DNA of 64,000 nucleotides from Mantamonas sphyraenae (lineage: Eukaryota; CRuMs; Mantamonadidae), in contig JAPMXV010000060.1 of the NCBI GenBank assembly GCA_026936335.1, positions 1 through 64,000 on the forward strand. The letters run 5' to 3'. Below the pieces are notes generated by a model. It was not told where the DNA came from, did not search any database, and saw nothing but the letters and a program-made list of their open reading frames with translations. Numbering within the stretch: the stretch's first letter is position 1; every line of letters begins with the position of its first letter. This document shows positions 43,272 to 55,167 of this stretch, piece after piece. A program made the translations under genes and the position numbers.

Positions 43272-45557
43272 TCACAGCACAGGATCCAACACCATGCACA
43301 GCGCATCACCGTCCCCGTGCAGGTGCAACATGCCCCCACGTTGATACATGGGCACTATCTTGAGACTGCCAAAGCGCTGGGACAGGTACTGAGAGCGGTA
43401 CAGCGTCATAGTGCTCTCGGTGGGCGCGTAAAAGCGTCGTACAGATGCGGCGCATTCGTCCTCACCCTGCGCCGTGCGCCACATCCCATCGGCGTACACA
43501 AAACATTGTGTGCCTGCCACATGCTTGTCGTGTGCGTACCATCCAATTACTCGCGTGCCATCGTCCATGGCGCCCGACGAGCGCACCTCCAGCTCAAACG
43601 CGGGGTGGTGCGACATCAGGATGTCTGCATGTGCAGACAAGCTTCCTGAACTCGTGCGACGGACCCAAACCGCAGCAGGCATCACCACAGAGTCGACGTC
43701 CAGCTTGTACATCACGTTGTTGTAGTCGTACTGGGGGGTGGGCGTCTTGACGTTCGAGAACGCGTTGTTGTATGTTCCGCTAAAGTACACGTAGCGACCA
43801 CCTCCTTGGAACGGCAGCTGGTCATGTTGCACCGGGTTGTAAAACGTGTAACCGGACGGGTGGCTCACCACCTTGACCGCGTGTCGCCAGCCCAGCAGCG
43901 GCGAGTCGCTTGTCGAATAGAAAATCTCACCCGCTGGCGACGGCGAACCACCCAACTGTTGCGCAAACATGATGTACTTGCCCACGTGCGCATTCCATCG
44001 AAACGTACCCGCAGACGCAAGCACCTCTTGGCCTGTGGCTGTATCGTAGAATTGAAGCAGCCGTTCCGTGCTGTTCATCATTGACGCGTTCACAAGCCTT
44101 CGTTGCAATGCCTGGTCTACAGGCGGGGTGTGTGCCTTCCACGCATATAAAAGTTGGCCTTGCGCATTCCTGTCGAGCTGAATGTGCTTCACGTCGGCGG
44201 TGATGTTTGTGCCGGCCACCAGCGGGGTGTACGCCTGGTACTGCTTGATGTCTGCGATGCTGTCTCGCGACGCCTGTACGCGCACCATCGCCCACGGGTT
44301 GTAAATGTACACGTATCCGTCGCTGCGCTGCACCGCGTGCTGGTTCGTTTGCACGGCACGCACCATCGGATCGTCCAGCGGCCACAGCGTCACCTCGTCC
44401 ATCGTGTGTGTGCTCTCGTTCCACTGGGCCAGTCCAAACTTGAGCTGCGTTGTCAGGTCTTGCACCTTGACAAAGTGGCAGAACATCCCCTGCTCCGAGC
44501 CTGCCGAACTGAGCACAAACAGAGCACTGACCCAGGTCGGATGGTTCTGCGGCTCCACGTGTGTGATGTGCTGCACAAATGATCCTGCGTTGCAGGGGTC
44601 TCCCTGCGAGCCCTTGCCATCCGAGTAGTAGCTAATGTTCACCGCCACATCCAAGTCGGTCGACGACACTTGCGCTCCCGTCGTGGCAAAGCTGCCCAGC
44701 GGATACGCCACCCAATTTGTGTCGCCCCAGAACCAGTGCACGTTGCCTTTGTATGTTGCCGTTTGGATGCTGTCCTGGCCAATCACGCCTGTGTTGAGTG
44801 TCGGACACTCCACAGGCACCGCGGGCACTGTGGTGTTGTACCCAAGGGCCAGCACAGTGTCCTTGTACACATCCTGACCCGTCAATCTGTAGATTCGCTG
44901 TGCAAGCATCGTACGTCGCATCTTCAGCGTGATCACAGCTGCGTGTGTGTCCCAGTCAGCGCCACAGCCGTAGACACACAAAGTGCGGCAACCACGACGA
45001 CGTGTCAGAGGCCTGCCCCACACACCACCTCCTGTGCCCGTTCACGCTCCGCTGCACCCTCTCCCGCACTCACCTCCAAGTTGCACTGTGATTTTTGTGC
45101 CACGGAATCCAAAGCCGTCCTTCTTGAACTCGTAGCCGTCGCTTTCCACCGTCAGCCAAATCTGTGTGCCGTCCCACGACGGCTCAAAAAACACTGCCAC
45201 GCCGTTGCTGTCTGTGTAGCGCACGTACCAACTCACTGCCGTGAGCTTCACCAATGGGATTCCACGGCCCGTGTCCTCGTCCACGACATGGATGATCACC
45301 GATGCACGGTCGGCTGGCGACGCTTCGTGCGACGGGCCTGGTTTTGGGCCGGGAGCCGGTGCGGCCTTGTGTGTGGGCACCAGCAGCACCACCAACACTA
45401 CCGAGGCAATTGCTGCTGCCAACAAGAACCCAATCAACAGCGATAGCTTGTGCACACGACGGTACCATGGGCGTCCGTCGCCAGGAGCTCCATGCTCCAT
45501 TAGAAGTGACTCTCGGTGTGAGCTCGCATTGTCATTGCTCCGAAAGCGAGAGAACAT
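43272..45557 (-). CDS. Type II membrane protein with secreted propeller-like domain
   Basis: Exon 1 (45074-45557, MFSRFRSNDN) and exon 2 (43272-44938) join over a 135-base intron (phase 1), giving 716 residues. One transmembrane helix (LLIGFLLAAAIASVVLVVLLV, about 42-62) follows a basic cytosolic N-terminus, so the bulk is lumenal or extracellular. Residues 85-160 look like a small beta domain (carboxypeptidase-regulatory-like: SVIIHVVDEDTGRGIPLVKL). The rest has repeating W/Y-rich strands such as NVHWFWGDTNW, GRYVYFSGTYN and YDYNNVMYKLDVD. The last two recall bacterial secreted propellers that I remember as DUF4185-like; that match is from memory and tentative. Several N-x-S/T sites support a secretory-pathway location. 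Enzymatic activity is not demonstrable. Confidence 0.75.
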
Positions 45558-45658
45558 GGCGTGTGAATTCGTGTGTTCCTCCTTCTGCGGCGGTTGGAAT
45601 GCAACAGAGCGGTGCGTTGGCCGCACCCGCGCGACCAGACCGAAATTGTGGGAGTGCC

Positions 45659-46069
45659 ATGGTCCGCTACACCCGTGCCTATCAGCTGGAGCAGCTGCGC
45701 AGGTTCCCAGGCTGGACAGAAGATGACTATGAACACGAGTGTACCTTTGCATGCAACAGTATGGCCCAGCAGAACGACGATTGCGAGGCGCACGAGCTGG
45801 AGGACGAAGACATTGTCTTTCTCTGGGACAACACCTACGCCGTCACACGAGGCATTCACGAAGACAAGAACGTTGTGTTTCCCCAAGAGTTTGTCACGGA
45901 GGACTGGATCGACTTTTGTCACGACCAGCTTGGATTCAATCCCGAGGATCACAAGAACGCCGATGTCTCCTTTCGCGGATCTCAATTGCCGAAATCGGCT
46001 CCTTCTTCCTCATCCAGCTCATCAAGCTCGTCAAGCTCCTCCTCTATCGACCCAGAGATGGCCATCTGA
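45659..46069 (+). CDS. Small acidic protein, unknown
   Basis: 136 residues from MVRYTRAYQLEQLRRF, chosen for its ATG context (GCCATGG). The sequence is Asp/Glu/Trp/Phe-rich (WTEDDYEHE, DIVFLWDNTYAVTRG, EDWIDFCHDQLGF), with three Cys and a final Ser run before IDPEMAI. No signal peptide or TM segment. The compact aromatic-acidic core looks like a real fold, but I recognise no family. It is divergent from the type II membrane protein (101 bp between starts) and convergent with the kelch membrane protein (45 bp between stops). Confidence 0.65.
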   Translation: MVRYTRAYQLEQLRRFPGWTEDDYEHECTFACNSMAQQNDDCEAHELEDEDIVFLWDNTYAVTRGIHEDKNVVFPQEFVTEDWIDFCHDQLGFNPEDHKNADVSFRGSQLPKSAPSSSSSSSSSSSSSSIDPEMAI

Positions 46070-46114
46070 ACCAATGGCGTCCAATCATCCCCATTGTCGA
46101 CAATGGGGAGGATG

Positions 46115-48162
46115 CTACGACACAACGCGTCTGTACACTTCCAAATCGCCCACAAGAACATCTTCAAAGTGGACCCCGATGCGCTTGTGCTCCCAGCAAC
46201 CGCGGGAAGTCTCCCCCGTAAATACATACAGCTTGTTGTCCACAATCTGGACCCCCGGATTGGCGACGTCGAACGGTAGCCTTGCGTTGGCCCACCGGAA
46301 CCGCTCGGTCTTTGTGTCAAAGTACATGATCTCATTGCTGAGGACCAGACCCTGCCAGGTGGCCAGTTCTTGGGACTGTACCAACCCGTACGGATTTTGC
46401 AGTGAGCCGTCCACATCCTGCACGTATTTGCGTCTGTTCCCACCCGCAATGACAATGAAGCGGTCGTGCAGCACATTATCTGCCGCGCGGATGAGCATGT
46501 TGGCCGTGGGTAGATTGCGCATCCGCGTCCATTGCTGCGATTGCAGATCGAGCTTCCAGTTGTCCACCGTAGCCGCCAGCGCCGTCTCTGGAACAAAGCG
46601 TGGCTCCATGGCTGCACCTGTCATGCCTCCAAGCACATAGAGGTGGTTGTGGATGATGGCCACGCTCGCACCGAAGCGAGGGGTGCCGGGGCATCGTGGT
46701 CCCTGTCGCCATGAGTCGTCTGCAATCGAGTACACCCACAGGCGAGAGCCAAAGTGGTGCATGCGCTGGTTCCGATCTGTCCACGTGTGGAAGGTTTCCT
46801 TGTCGTAGTCACAGCCCCCGAATGCGTAGATGTGCCCCTTGTGCGTGGTGGCCGTGGGCCCGCCCAGAGGCACGGGCAGTTTCGCCATCTGCTTCCACTT
46901 GGCGCTGCCCACGTTTAATCGCTTGTTTTCGAACCCAGGTGGCAGGCGCAGTCGGTACATCTCACGGTACGCGTACGGCGCGGCCTTGTACTTCGGCAGT
47001 GGCTTCCCACTTGCTGCTGCACTCGTGTCGGCCGGTTTGTAGCTGACTCCTCCCAGGCAGTACACATCGTGGCCTGTGGACGTGCAGGCGATCATTTGAC
47101 GTGGTGTCCCGGGCAACCCGGCTAGGTTCATCCACCCGAATTCCGGATGACGCGTGTTCAACACCAGCGTCTCGCTCTTGAACCCACGAGGCTCACAGTT
47201 GTAGCACATGGTGGTGTAGTAGTTGATGCTGCCACACCCTCCGCAGAAGCCCCCCGTCGCAAAGAGCAGCGGACCGACGTGTGTAAAGCCAGGATCCTGG
47301 AACCCTTGCAGGAAGGAGGGACCTCGGCGGATGTTGCGCACGTCCATCCAAAGGTCGTTGCGCATGTGTACATGAGGTGGAACGGGGCCATCGAAGCTGT
47401 GGATGTCCTGACGCACGAGCACAGGCACGGTGCTCTCTGTGTGCACGTCCGGCTCGGCCAACACTGTCAGTTTGGCCTTCAAATGCGCCTTGATCTCGTG
47501 CACAGAATACAGATCATCGATTACCGGACTTTGCAGTTGGGTGTGAGCTCTCGGTGTTGTGACAGCGGCGGGCCGCGCGCGAAACATGCACACGACCCAC
47601 CCTCGGCGCATGAATACATTCGTGTTGGCTTCACTTACAACAGGATCAGGTGGCGAAGGAAAAATTGGAGCTGGGTCAGGGTGGCATGGGGCACCACGAT
47701 TCGAGAGGACAGCGGGATGCGCTGCGGAAACTCAGGGTCAAGGTAGAACCCGAGGCCACGGCCGCCCACACGCAGATCCAGCGCAAACAAGAGCTTGTGG
47801 CCATCTTTCTCCGTTTCGCTGTCCACGCATGACCTCGCCCCAAACTTGGTAACACAAAGCTGGCCAGCATCGAGAAACAGGGGCGTGTCCGGGTCGTGGA
47901 AGCGCAGTGTCTTTTGTGGGCTGTACAACCGCCATTGTGTTTTTTCCGCATGCTGTGACGCCCAACGCGTGCGCAACACCCTGGTGTGGTTGAAACGAAC
48001 CACAGTGCCGCTTTCCAACTGCCTTACTTCAACGAGGACCTGCTCACGCTTGCCGGTGTCGCGAGCACGAAACAGAACGCTGCTCACCAGCATCACATAC
48101 AGCGCGGCAAACGCCAACGTCATGTACAAAAGTGGCCTGAGGTACAATTTGAGCTTGCTCAT
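46115..48162 (-). CDS. Type II membrane protein with kelch ectodomain
   Basis: Exon 1 (47639-48162, MSKLKLYLRP) and exon 2 (46115-47528) join over a 110-base intron (phase 2, GTAAGT donor), giving 645 residues. A signal anchor (LLYMTLAFAALYVMLVSSVLF, about 11-31) puts the remainder outside the cytosol. After about 170 residues come six kelch-type blades: LLFATGGFCGGCG, HDVYCLGGVSY, HIYAFGGCDYD, HLYVLGGMTG, FIVIAGGNRR and KLYVFTGETS. Four Cys near the first blade (GGCGSINYYTTMCYNC) could form disulfides. Secreted or lumenal kelch propellers include galactose oxidase, but its Cys-Tyr cofactor residues are not evident. The start is 27 bp from the divergent TXNDC15 start. Confidence 0.82.
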
Positions 48163-48189
48163 GACGTTCTGTGGTAGTTGCCCTGGCCA

Positions 48190-49028
48190 ATGCAGCGCGA
48201 CTGTTCAGAAGGCCCCATGCGCCACTTGCGACTGCTGCTACTTCTGCTGCTGTTCTTGGCACGTATCTGCGTCGCCTCAAACTCCTCTGGGCCCGGGTCC
48301 CTCGAGGACACGTCGTGGTTGCAGGCCGACGGGACCGTGTCGCCTGTGCTCGATTCGCAGCTCGAACCTGTTCTGCAGAGCACCAAGAACGACCTGGAGG
48401 CCTTGTTGCTGGTGAGTGTTCATTCCAACTGCGAGTGCGTGTTTGCTCGTGTTGGCTCCCTCACACTGCCCACCCCAAACAACTCCCATCCCACAGTTTC
48501 ACGCCCAATGGTGCGGATTCTCCCGCGAGTTTGGCCCGGAGTACGCCGCCGTGGCACGCGCCTTCCCCACCTTGCCTCTGCTAAGCCTTGACGCATCGGC
48601 TTACCCAAGGTACGTACCTTCCGTCGCACTATTTGTGTGCTGTGTGCCCTGGCTTCCGGTGGCTGACCCACACTCACCCTGCTCCCCTCCTTTGGCGGCC
48701 CGCACAAAGCCTCAACCGTCAGTTTGGCGTCAAGTCATTCCCGAAGCTGTTTCTTCTCCGCGGCGTGCGCGGTGAGAAACCCACCCATGTGTTGTACAAA
48801 GGCGAGCGTACGTTGGCGGCTGTGAGCAACTGGGTCGAGAACCAACTCGGCCTGCAACCACGCAAGGGGGTCGTTGTCCGCCGTGTGAACGCTCAGCACT
48901 ATCCTCGCGAACAGGACACCCGTCTCTATCTCTACCTTGCCACTGCTTACGTCGTCCTCGTCCTTCTCTACGCCGCATACGCCCTCCTCCGCGGTAAACC
49001 TGACCCATCGAAAACAAAAGCCGAGTGA
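48190..49028 (+). CDS. TXNDC15: TXNDC15-like membrane thioredoxin protein
   Basis: Three exons (48190-48411, 48497-48609, 48710-49028) give 217 residues. The likely signal peptide starts at the second Met (48217, MRHLRLLLLLLLFLARI); the first Met at 48190 is in frame. The thioredoxin domain has HAQWCGFSREF in place of the CxxC site (one Cys only), then RAFPTLPLLSLDAS, QFGVKSFPKLFLL, and VENQLGLQPRKGVVV. A C-terminal TM segment (YLATAYVVLVLLYAAYALL) ends in a short basic tail. The order and the DAS and GLQP/VVV blocks match TXNDC15, an ER/ciliary membrane protein needed for ciliogenesis in animals. Loss of the second active-site Cys means classical oxidoreductase activity is unlikely. Confidence 0.83.
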
Positions 49029-49199
49029 TTCTCTCTCCAACGCTTTCCTGCAGCTGGTCCTTGCAAGATTCGATGCGTCCTGTCCATCTCTCTTTCTTTG
49101 TGCGTGCTGTGGTTCCCTCGTGGAGTGTGAGTCCACACGGTGCATGCTGCCCGGGTCTCGAGAACAACCGGGCCGCGCACGCGCCGCCTGATCCAGCCG

Positions 49200-52100
49200 A
49201 TGAGGATTGTAAAACCTGTGTGGGTAGACCACGAAGGCAAGTCCCCACCCTTTGATACTCCAGTGCCTCGCTAAACCCCGCCCACATCCTCCGTCATCTC
49301 TTCTTGTCTATGGTGGTCGTTTGTCTGTCCTCACACCTGCGTTTCTCCGCTCAAAACACAGGCGCCCCGATCAACTCCGTTGATGTCAGCGCTGATGGCC
49401 AGCGTTTTGCCACCGCTGGAGAAGGTAACCCTTTCGCCTCACCTCCACGTCCCAGCGCCTGCCACCCATCACCCATGCTCACCCGTTCCTGATGCGCCCT
49501 GCAATCCCGCATCTGTCTGTCTGCGTGTTGCTCCCCGTCACACACTCGCTGCCAACTCCTTGCAGACAGCAAGGTGCGCATTTGGTCCTTTCCAACGCTT
49601 CTTGATCAGCAGCTCGAGCTCGACGCAAAGTCCCCCAAGCTCCTCTGCACTCTCTCCGACCATTCGCTTGCCGTCAACTGGTACGTCTCACATCCTCCTG
49701 CTTCATTGTCACTCCCCATTTCACCCTTCCCTCCGGCTGTGGAGCCTCGCGAAAAACGACGTCTGCTTGATCAATCGCACGCCTTTCGCCGCCCACCTTG
49801 CCGCCCCGCGCTCCCACCCATTCCCGATCTCCCCCCGTGTGTCGATACCCACTCACGCCCGCCCCACACGTCCTGCAGTGTCCGTTGGCGTCCCGGAGAT
49901 GGTACCATGATTGCCTCTGGTGGCGGTGACAAGCTCCTCATCCTCTTCCGCTTCCACAAGTACGTCCCGCCTCCCAGCCTCTTGCCTTGTCCTTGCCCTC
50001 CCACACCCTGCCCGTTTTTTCCCTCTCCTGCGCTTTTTTCAGCGCAAAGACACTTTTCAACTCCCGGCCCCCTTCGTGCACCGGCCTCTAGCTCCTTTTT
50101 CTCCACCCTTCCGGGATGCTTCCCTCCCCCACCCCGGTCATGATGTGTTTTGTGCATCCCCACTGCACGTGCGCCTTCCTACTTGTGCCCAACCCCATTG
50201 CCCCGGTGTCGTCTGTGGTCGCTTCGTTTTTTGACACACTCCTTTCGCGTCCCTTTGCGTGCTCACCTCTGCTCTCCCCCACTCCCGGTCCGCAGAGACG
50301 AGCCAATCACCCAGGAGTTTGGTGCTACCACAACCGATGTCGAGATGTGGAAGTCTGCAAAAGTGTTTCGCGGCCACGCTGCGGACATCCTCGACATTGC
50401 TTGGAGTCCGGACGGCTCCTTTCTCGCCACAGGCTCTGTCGACAACAAGATCCGAGTGTGGACCATTACTGGGCGTACGTGCCATTTCACCTCTCCTCCT
50501 CGCCTCTACCCGCCTCCGGTGACCCCGCTCACGCCTCTCCCGCACACTCATTCCTCCACCCAGAATGCAAGGTCGAACTCAAAGCACACTCGGGCCTCGT
50601 CAAGGGACTGGCCTGGGACCCACGCAACGAGTTCCTCGCCAGCCAGAGCGAGGACAAAACCATGCGCTTGTGGAAGACCGGCACCTGGAAACTCCACGAA
50701 ACCATCACAGATCCGTTCAAGCAGCAATCCCAGCAGACTTTTTTCAAGCGTCTCACCTGGTCCCCCACAGGTGGTTTCATCGCCACCACACACGCTGTCC
50801 AGGGCAACAAGCAGGTCGCCGCAATCCTAGACCGCAAGAAGCGCTCCGAGATCGTCGTCGACTTTGTCGGCCACAAGGCACCCGTCGTTGCTTGCCACTT
50901 TTCTCCAAAGGTCTTTGACGGCACTACCAACAGTCGCTTCAACCTGAAGCCGGCCTTTGACGGCCAGATCATTCCGCTGGAATACTGTTGCGTCGGCTCC
51001 ATGGACCGCGGCATCAGCGTCTGGGCCACAGGCGTCAACGAACCCGTTTCTGTCATCACCGACCTCTTTGATTCGGGCGTCACAGACATTTCCTGCTCTC
51101 CCGACGGCTTCACCTTTCTCATCAGCTCGTCCGACGGCACCCTTGCCGTCGTCGACTTTCTGCGCAAGGAACTCGGTGAGCCCATGAGCCAGGAGCAGAC
51201 CCAGCAGGTGCTGGACTCCCTCTACAACAATGCCATGATGGTGGGCGGCAAGAACCTCAACGACCTAACCGAGAACGTGCGTCCTCTCGTCGCAAACACC
51301 TCCTCCATGGGCGCATGGTCCGTCAACAACGACGACAGCTATCCCTTTTCACACACCGCCTCTCCCAACGGCAAGCGCAGGCGACAGACAACCGTCACCG
51401 ACCTGCTCACTCCCGACCGCACAAACAGCCCCTCCAAGCGAGCACGCAACGCCGCCTCGTCCTCGTCCTCGTCCTCATCCTCCTCCTCCTCTGCAAGCAA
51501 CGTCTCCTCCTCCATGCCTCACGGCGACCAAGACGACTACGCCTCTGGCATCCACGCAGCAGGGCCTGTACAGACTGCTCTCGCGCTCGCCCTGCCCCGC
51601 AACATCGGCCGCTTCGCCCTCGATCTCGGCCCCCTGGACGCAGGTGCAACCGGCGATGCCATGGAAACAGAGACAGCGTCCTCTTCATCCTCCTCTGCAG
51701 CCGCAGCCTCGCCCAGCTACAAGCTGTATGTGGACGTGCGCAAGAACCCGTTTGAACATGGCGGCAGCATCTCAACCGTGCGTATGACCGTGCACAACGG
51801 CTCCACCGATCTGTGGACAGACGCACTCTGTGCAACTGCCTCCGCCGTGGCTGCAGACGCGCACTACGTCGCCGTGGGCTGCACCGACGGCTCCTTGTAT
51901 CTATTCCATCGCACCGGAGGACGACTTGCTCCGTGCATGTCTCTGGCCGGCCCCGTGTATTCACTTGCCCTGGACGACAAGCACAGACTCATGGCAGTCA
52001 CCTGCGATGGCACCGTCGCCCTGTGGGATCTCCGGTCTCTGCAGAGCAGCTTTGTTCACTCTTTCCGCGGCCTCATCCGTCCCAGCCGCCAACGACTTGT

Positions 52101-52737
52101 GCACAGCTTTGTTAGCGTGCATGGCCTGCCCGTGCTCTGTTTCAACGACGGCGAGGTGCACACGTTTGCCGCACGCATGCAATGCTGGACACGCATTGCT
52201 GGCTATTCACACCATCTCGCCAGCCAACGCAACGCTGAGAGCATGCAAGCTGCATACAAACATAGAGGAGGCGACCTCGCACGCGTGCACCGCAACGCAG
52301 TCACAAACCAAAATCTCAAGCGCGCTGTGGGACGTGCCCTCGCTGCGGCCTCGACCCAGGACAAGATCGACGCCACACTCAACTTTCTCGCCGAGCAGCT
52401 CACCGCTGCCGAAGCTCTCTCCAACGCAGATGACTACCGCCTCGCTTTGGAGCACTTTGTCGCCTATGCACTGGAGAACACTTCGGGTGGCCAATTGCGT
52501 GCAATCCTCAACCAGCTCATGCGTACTCTCATCGGCCCAGAACTGTACGCCGACGCAGACCTCGCCGAAATGCGCAAGGAAGGCGTCGACATCGTTTCAA
52601 AGACTGGCTGGCAGCCAACGGTTGTTGGATGCAACAAGCGCGATCTTTTCCGCGAGATTGTGCTGGATCTGCTCGACGCTTCTGCAAAGGTGCCCAAAGA
52701 GATCCAGCAGCGGCTTCAGCGAGCTCTTGCACAATGA
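49200..52737 (+). CDS. HIRA: HIRA histone chaperone
   Basis: Six exons (49200-49236, 49362-49424, 49566-49680, 49879-49959, 50296-50474, 50564-52737) give 882 residues from MRIVKPVWVDHEG, which aligns with the HIRA N-terminus. Intron 1 has a GC-AG donor (GAAG/GCAAGT). Seven WD40 blades follow (for example VNCVRWRPGDGTMIASGGGDK read across a junction, ILDIAWSPDGSFLATGSVD, LVKGLAWDPRNEFL, VDFVGHKAPV). A linker with a B-domain-like basic motif (PNGKRRRQTTVTDLL) and Ser runs leads to the C-terminal HIRA domain (YVAVGCTDGSLYLFHRTGGRL, LMAVTCDGTVALWDL). HIRA deposits H3.3-H4 independently of replication together with UBN1, CABIN1 and ASF1. Nuclear. Confidence 0.95.
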
Positions 52738-52797
52738 AGCGATTGCATTGGCGTTGAAATGAACGCTCACACAGTCAATTGCATTCCCTGGTCTCCC

Positions 52798-55143
52798 TCA
52801 TCGCGTCAAGTGTCGGAAGAGGTCCTTCTTGGTGATGCAGCCTACCAGTTTGCCGTCGCGCGTGACATACAAACTGCGCAGGTTCATCTGCACAAACATG
52901 CGGTGTACCTGCTCCATGGCCGTCAGCTCTCCCACTGTGAATTGCACAGGGCGCACCACCAGCGTGGGGGTGAACTTGACCACGTGGATGCTGCTGCCTT
53001 CACTGTTGCCCTCGCGTAGCCCGTCGTCCCTTCCACCCACCAACGCCGCCCCTGCGCCTCCAGGCAGCTCCAATTGGGGCAACTGCGGCAATTCAAAGTC
53101 CACTGTGGCACTGAAGCATGGATCCAGTTCCCTGTCGCTGTACGTGGCATTGTTCACCACCGACAAACTTCGCTGCCGTTGCTTGCTGTCCTTCAGCATC
53201 TTTGTTGGCGACACCCATTCCACCATTTCTTCTTCTTGGCTTCCGTCGCCACCGCCTGCGTTTGTGTGTTGGATGGCCTCTTCATCGCCAACCGTGCCCA
53301 GCGCGTCTTTGCCCCCCACCGCCATATGTGCAACCTTGTCACTCTCCAGCTCCTCAAATTCCTCCACGGCTGTTTCGCACACGCTGCGTGTCACCTGTCC
53401 AACCAAGTGGCCGTCTTGCAGCACGGGAAACGTCAGGTACGGGTGTTGCAGCAGTGTGTGCACCAGATCTTCGTACGTGGTGCGTCCCACATCCAGGCTC
53501 ACCAGTTCCGTGCGCATCACGTCGCATGCAACCGTGTCGTACGAGCGCACACTGCGGATGGGTGGCATCATCGGAAGACCCTTGATTTTCACCAGCACGT
53601 CGTAAATGCTCAGCGTAAACAAGTTTCCCATCATGTTTCCCATCAACACGGCAATGAGCACCGGTAGCAGGTGTTCTAGCTGCCCCGTGAGCTCAAACAC
53701 AATCACGGCTGTGGAAATGGTGCGTGTGGTACCGCTGGCAAATGCTGCCGCTCCCACGACGGCGTACCCGCCTGCAATGATGCCATTTTGGGGCACAATG
53801 GCTGCCACCACCTCGCCCACGAACCGACCCATGATGGCGCCCAGCGCAAATACGGGCGTGTACAAGCCACACGGAATCGGCAGCGTAATGGCCATGATGG
53901 TCAGCAGCCACTTGCTGACAAAGAGCAGCAAGAGGATGGCCAGGAGGCCTACCACGTGCATGTCGCCCAGGGGACGGACGGAGAACAGCACGTTGATGAC
54001 ACTCTGTTGGTCGAGACGCAGCTGCACAAAAGGATAGGACACAAGGGCGGTCAGAACTGCCACAGACACAACCTGCGTGAAGCGCGTTCGAAACAGCCAC
54101 CAATGTGCGTGCGACGTCTTGAACTTTTGGTACTGGATGAGCGAGTAGATGTACAATGCGCCCAACAGGCCACCCAGGATGCCCACCAGGGCAAACACCA
54201 GCAGCTCGCCCATGTCAAACGGCAGATCCGAAAAGTCGGTGCTGAACAGGTTGTCGAAAGAGGCCGAGTTGAGGCAGTAAACCATCGTTGCCGCACACAC
54301 GGACGTGAAAAAGCCTCGCCACAGGTGCGACACGGGATAGTACGTCGCCGTGACCTCGATGGAGAATAGCACACCGCCTACAGGCGCACCAAACGTTGCC
54401 GCCACTCCCACGGCACTACCAGCAGCAAGCATCTGCAACCGCAGCGCCTCGTTATTGGCCAACTTGCGGAACAATTTCATGCGCAGCAGCTGGTTGGCCA
54501 CAATGGAGCAGATGTGCACAAAGGGACCCTCCTTGCCAATCTGCAATCCTCCGGCGTACGCGGTGACCAAGCCAAGCGTCTTTGCGACAAACGCTCGCGG
54601 GGTCAGGTACTTGGGCATGCTGACGCCACTCAAAATGGTTTTCATCTCCGGGATGCCCGATCCCACGGCGTACGGAGAGATCCAACGCGTCAGCGAGACG
54701 CTGAGAGTGGAGAAGGCGACACAGAACAGCGTCCACAGCAGGTAGTTCACAACAAAGTAAGGCGTAGAGCTGACCCAATTGCGTGCCGCAAACAAACCAA
54801 ACACACTCAGATTGATAAGAGTGACACAGGTGGCCGACAGCACGCCCAGCAGTGCCAGGTAGGCCCAGCTGTGGTCCGTCGCAACCCGCGACACCCTGTG
54901 CATGACCCGTTCCAGCAGCGATGCATTGTTCACCAGCCGATGTTCGTCGTCGTGCAACAGTGCCGCATCCAAATTGTGGTAAAAGTCGTCTCCCTCGTTG
55001 CTGCCCTCCCGTGCCTGCAGAAATTCCGCCCCGAGGTCCTCCTCAAACAACAGCTCATGGTGCTCGTCGCCCAGGTCATCCGTTAGAGTGCGCCTGCGCT
55101 GCATCGCCTGCTTACGTGTCCCGCCAGACTGGGTGGTTCCCAT
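52798..55143 (-). CDS. CLC chloride channel or transporter with CBS domains
   Basis: 781 residues from MGTTQSGGTRKQAM, single exon. Hallmarks: GSGIPEMK (about 160), GKEGPFVH with the gating Glu (about 205), and IPCGLYTPVFALGAIMGR (about 425). Around ten or more hydrophobic helices lie between 90 and 530. Two C-terminal CBS domains sit at about 538-600 (SLDVGRTTYEDLV, then LTFPVLQDGHLVGQVT) and 720-781 (LTAMEQVHRMFVQMNLRSLYV). They are separated by an acidic/Ser linker and bind adenine nucleotides in relatives. The pore motif resembles animal CLC-1/2 and plant/fungal vacuolar types. I could not settle whether it is a channel or a proton-coupled exchanger, because the proton-Glu position was not aligned. 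The start is 24 bp from the divergent TRAPPC12 start. Confidence 0.92.
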   Translation of the reverse strand: MGTTQSGGTRKQAMQRRRTLTDDLGDEHHELLFEEDLGAEFLQAREGSNEGDDFYHNLDAALLHDDEHRLVNNASLLERVMHRVSRVATDHSWAYLALLGVLSATCVTLINLSVFGLFAARNWVSSTPYFVVNYLLWTLFCVAFSTLSVSLTRWISPYAVGSGIPEMKTILSGVSMPKYLTPRAFVAKTLGLVTAYAGGLQIGKEGPFVHICSIVANQLLRMKLFRKLANNEALRLQMLAAGSAVGVAATFGAPVGGVLFSIEVTATYYPVSHLWRGFFTSVCAATMVYCLNSASFDNLFSTDFSDLPFDMGELLVFALVGILGGLLGALYIYSLIQYQKFKTSHAHWWLFRTRFTQVVSVAVLTALVSYPFVQLRLDQQSVINVLFSVRPLGDMHVVGLLAILLLLFVSKWLLTIMAITLPIPCGLYTPVFALGAIMGRFVGEVVAAIVPQNGIIAGGYAVVGAAAFASGTTRTISTAVIVFELTGQLEHLLPVLIAVLMGNMMGNLFTLSIYDVLVKIKGLPMMPPIRSVRSYDTVACDVMRTELVSLDVGRTTYEDLVHTLLQHPYLTFPVLQDGHLVGQVTRSVCETAVEEFEELESDKVAHMAVGGKDALGTVGDEEAIQHTNAGGGDGSQEEEMVEWVSPTKMLKDSKQRQRSLSVVNNATYSDRELDPCFSATVDFELPQLPQLELPGGAGAALVGGRDDGLREGNSEGSSIHVVKFTPTLVVRPVQFTVGELTAMEQVHRMFVQMNLRSLYVTRDGKLVGCITKKDLFRHLTR

Positions 55144-55167
55144 TGGGCGCTGCACGGGTGGAGAGTG

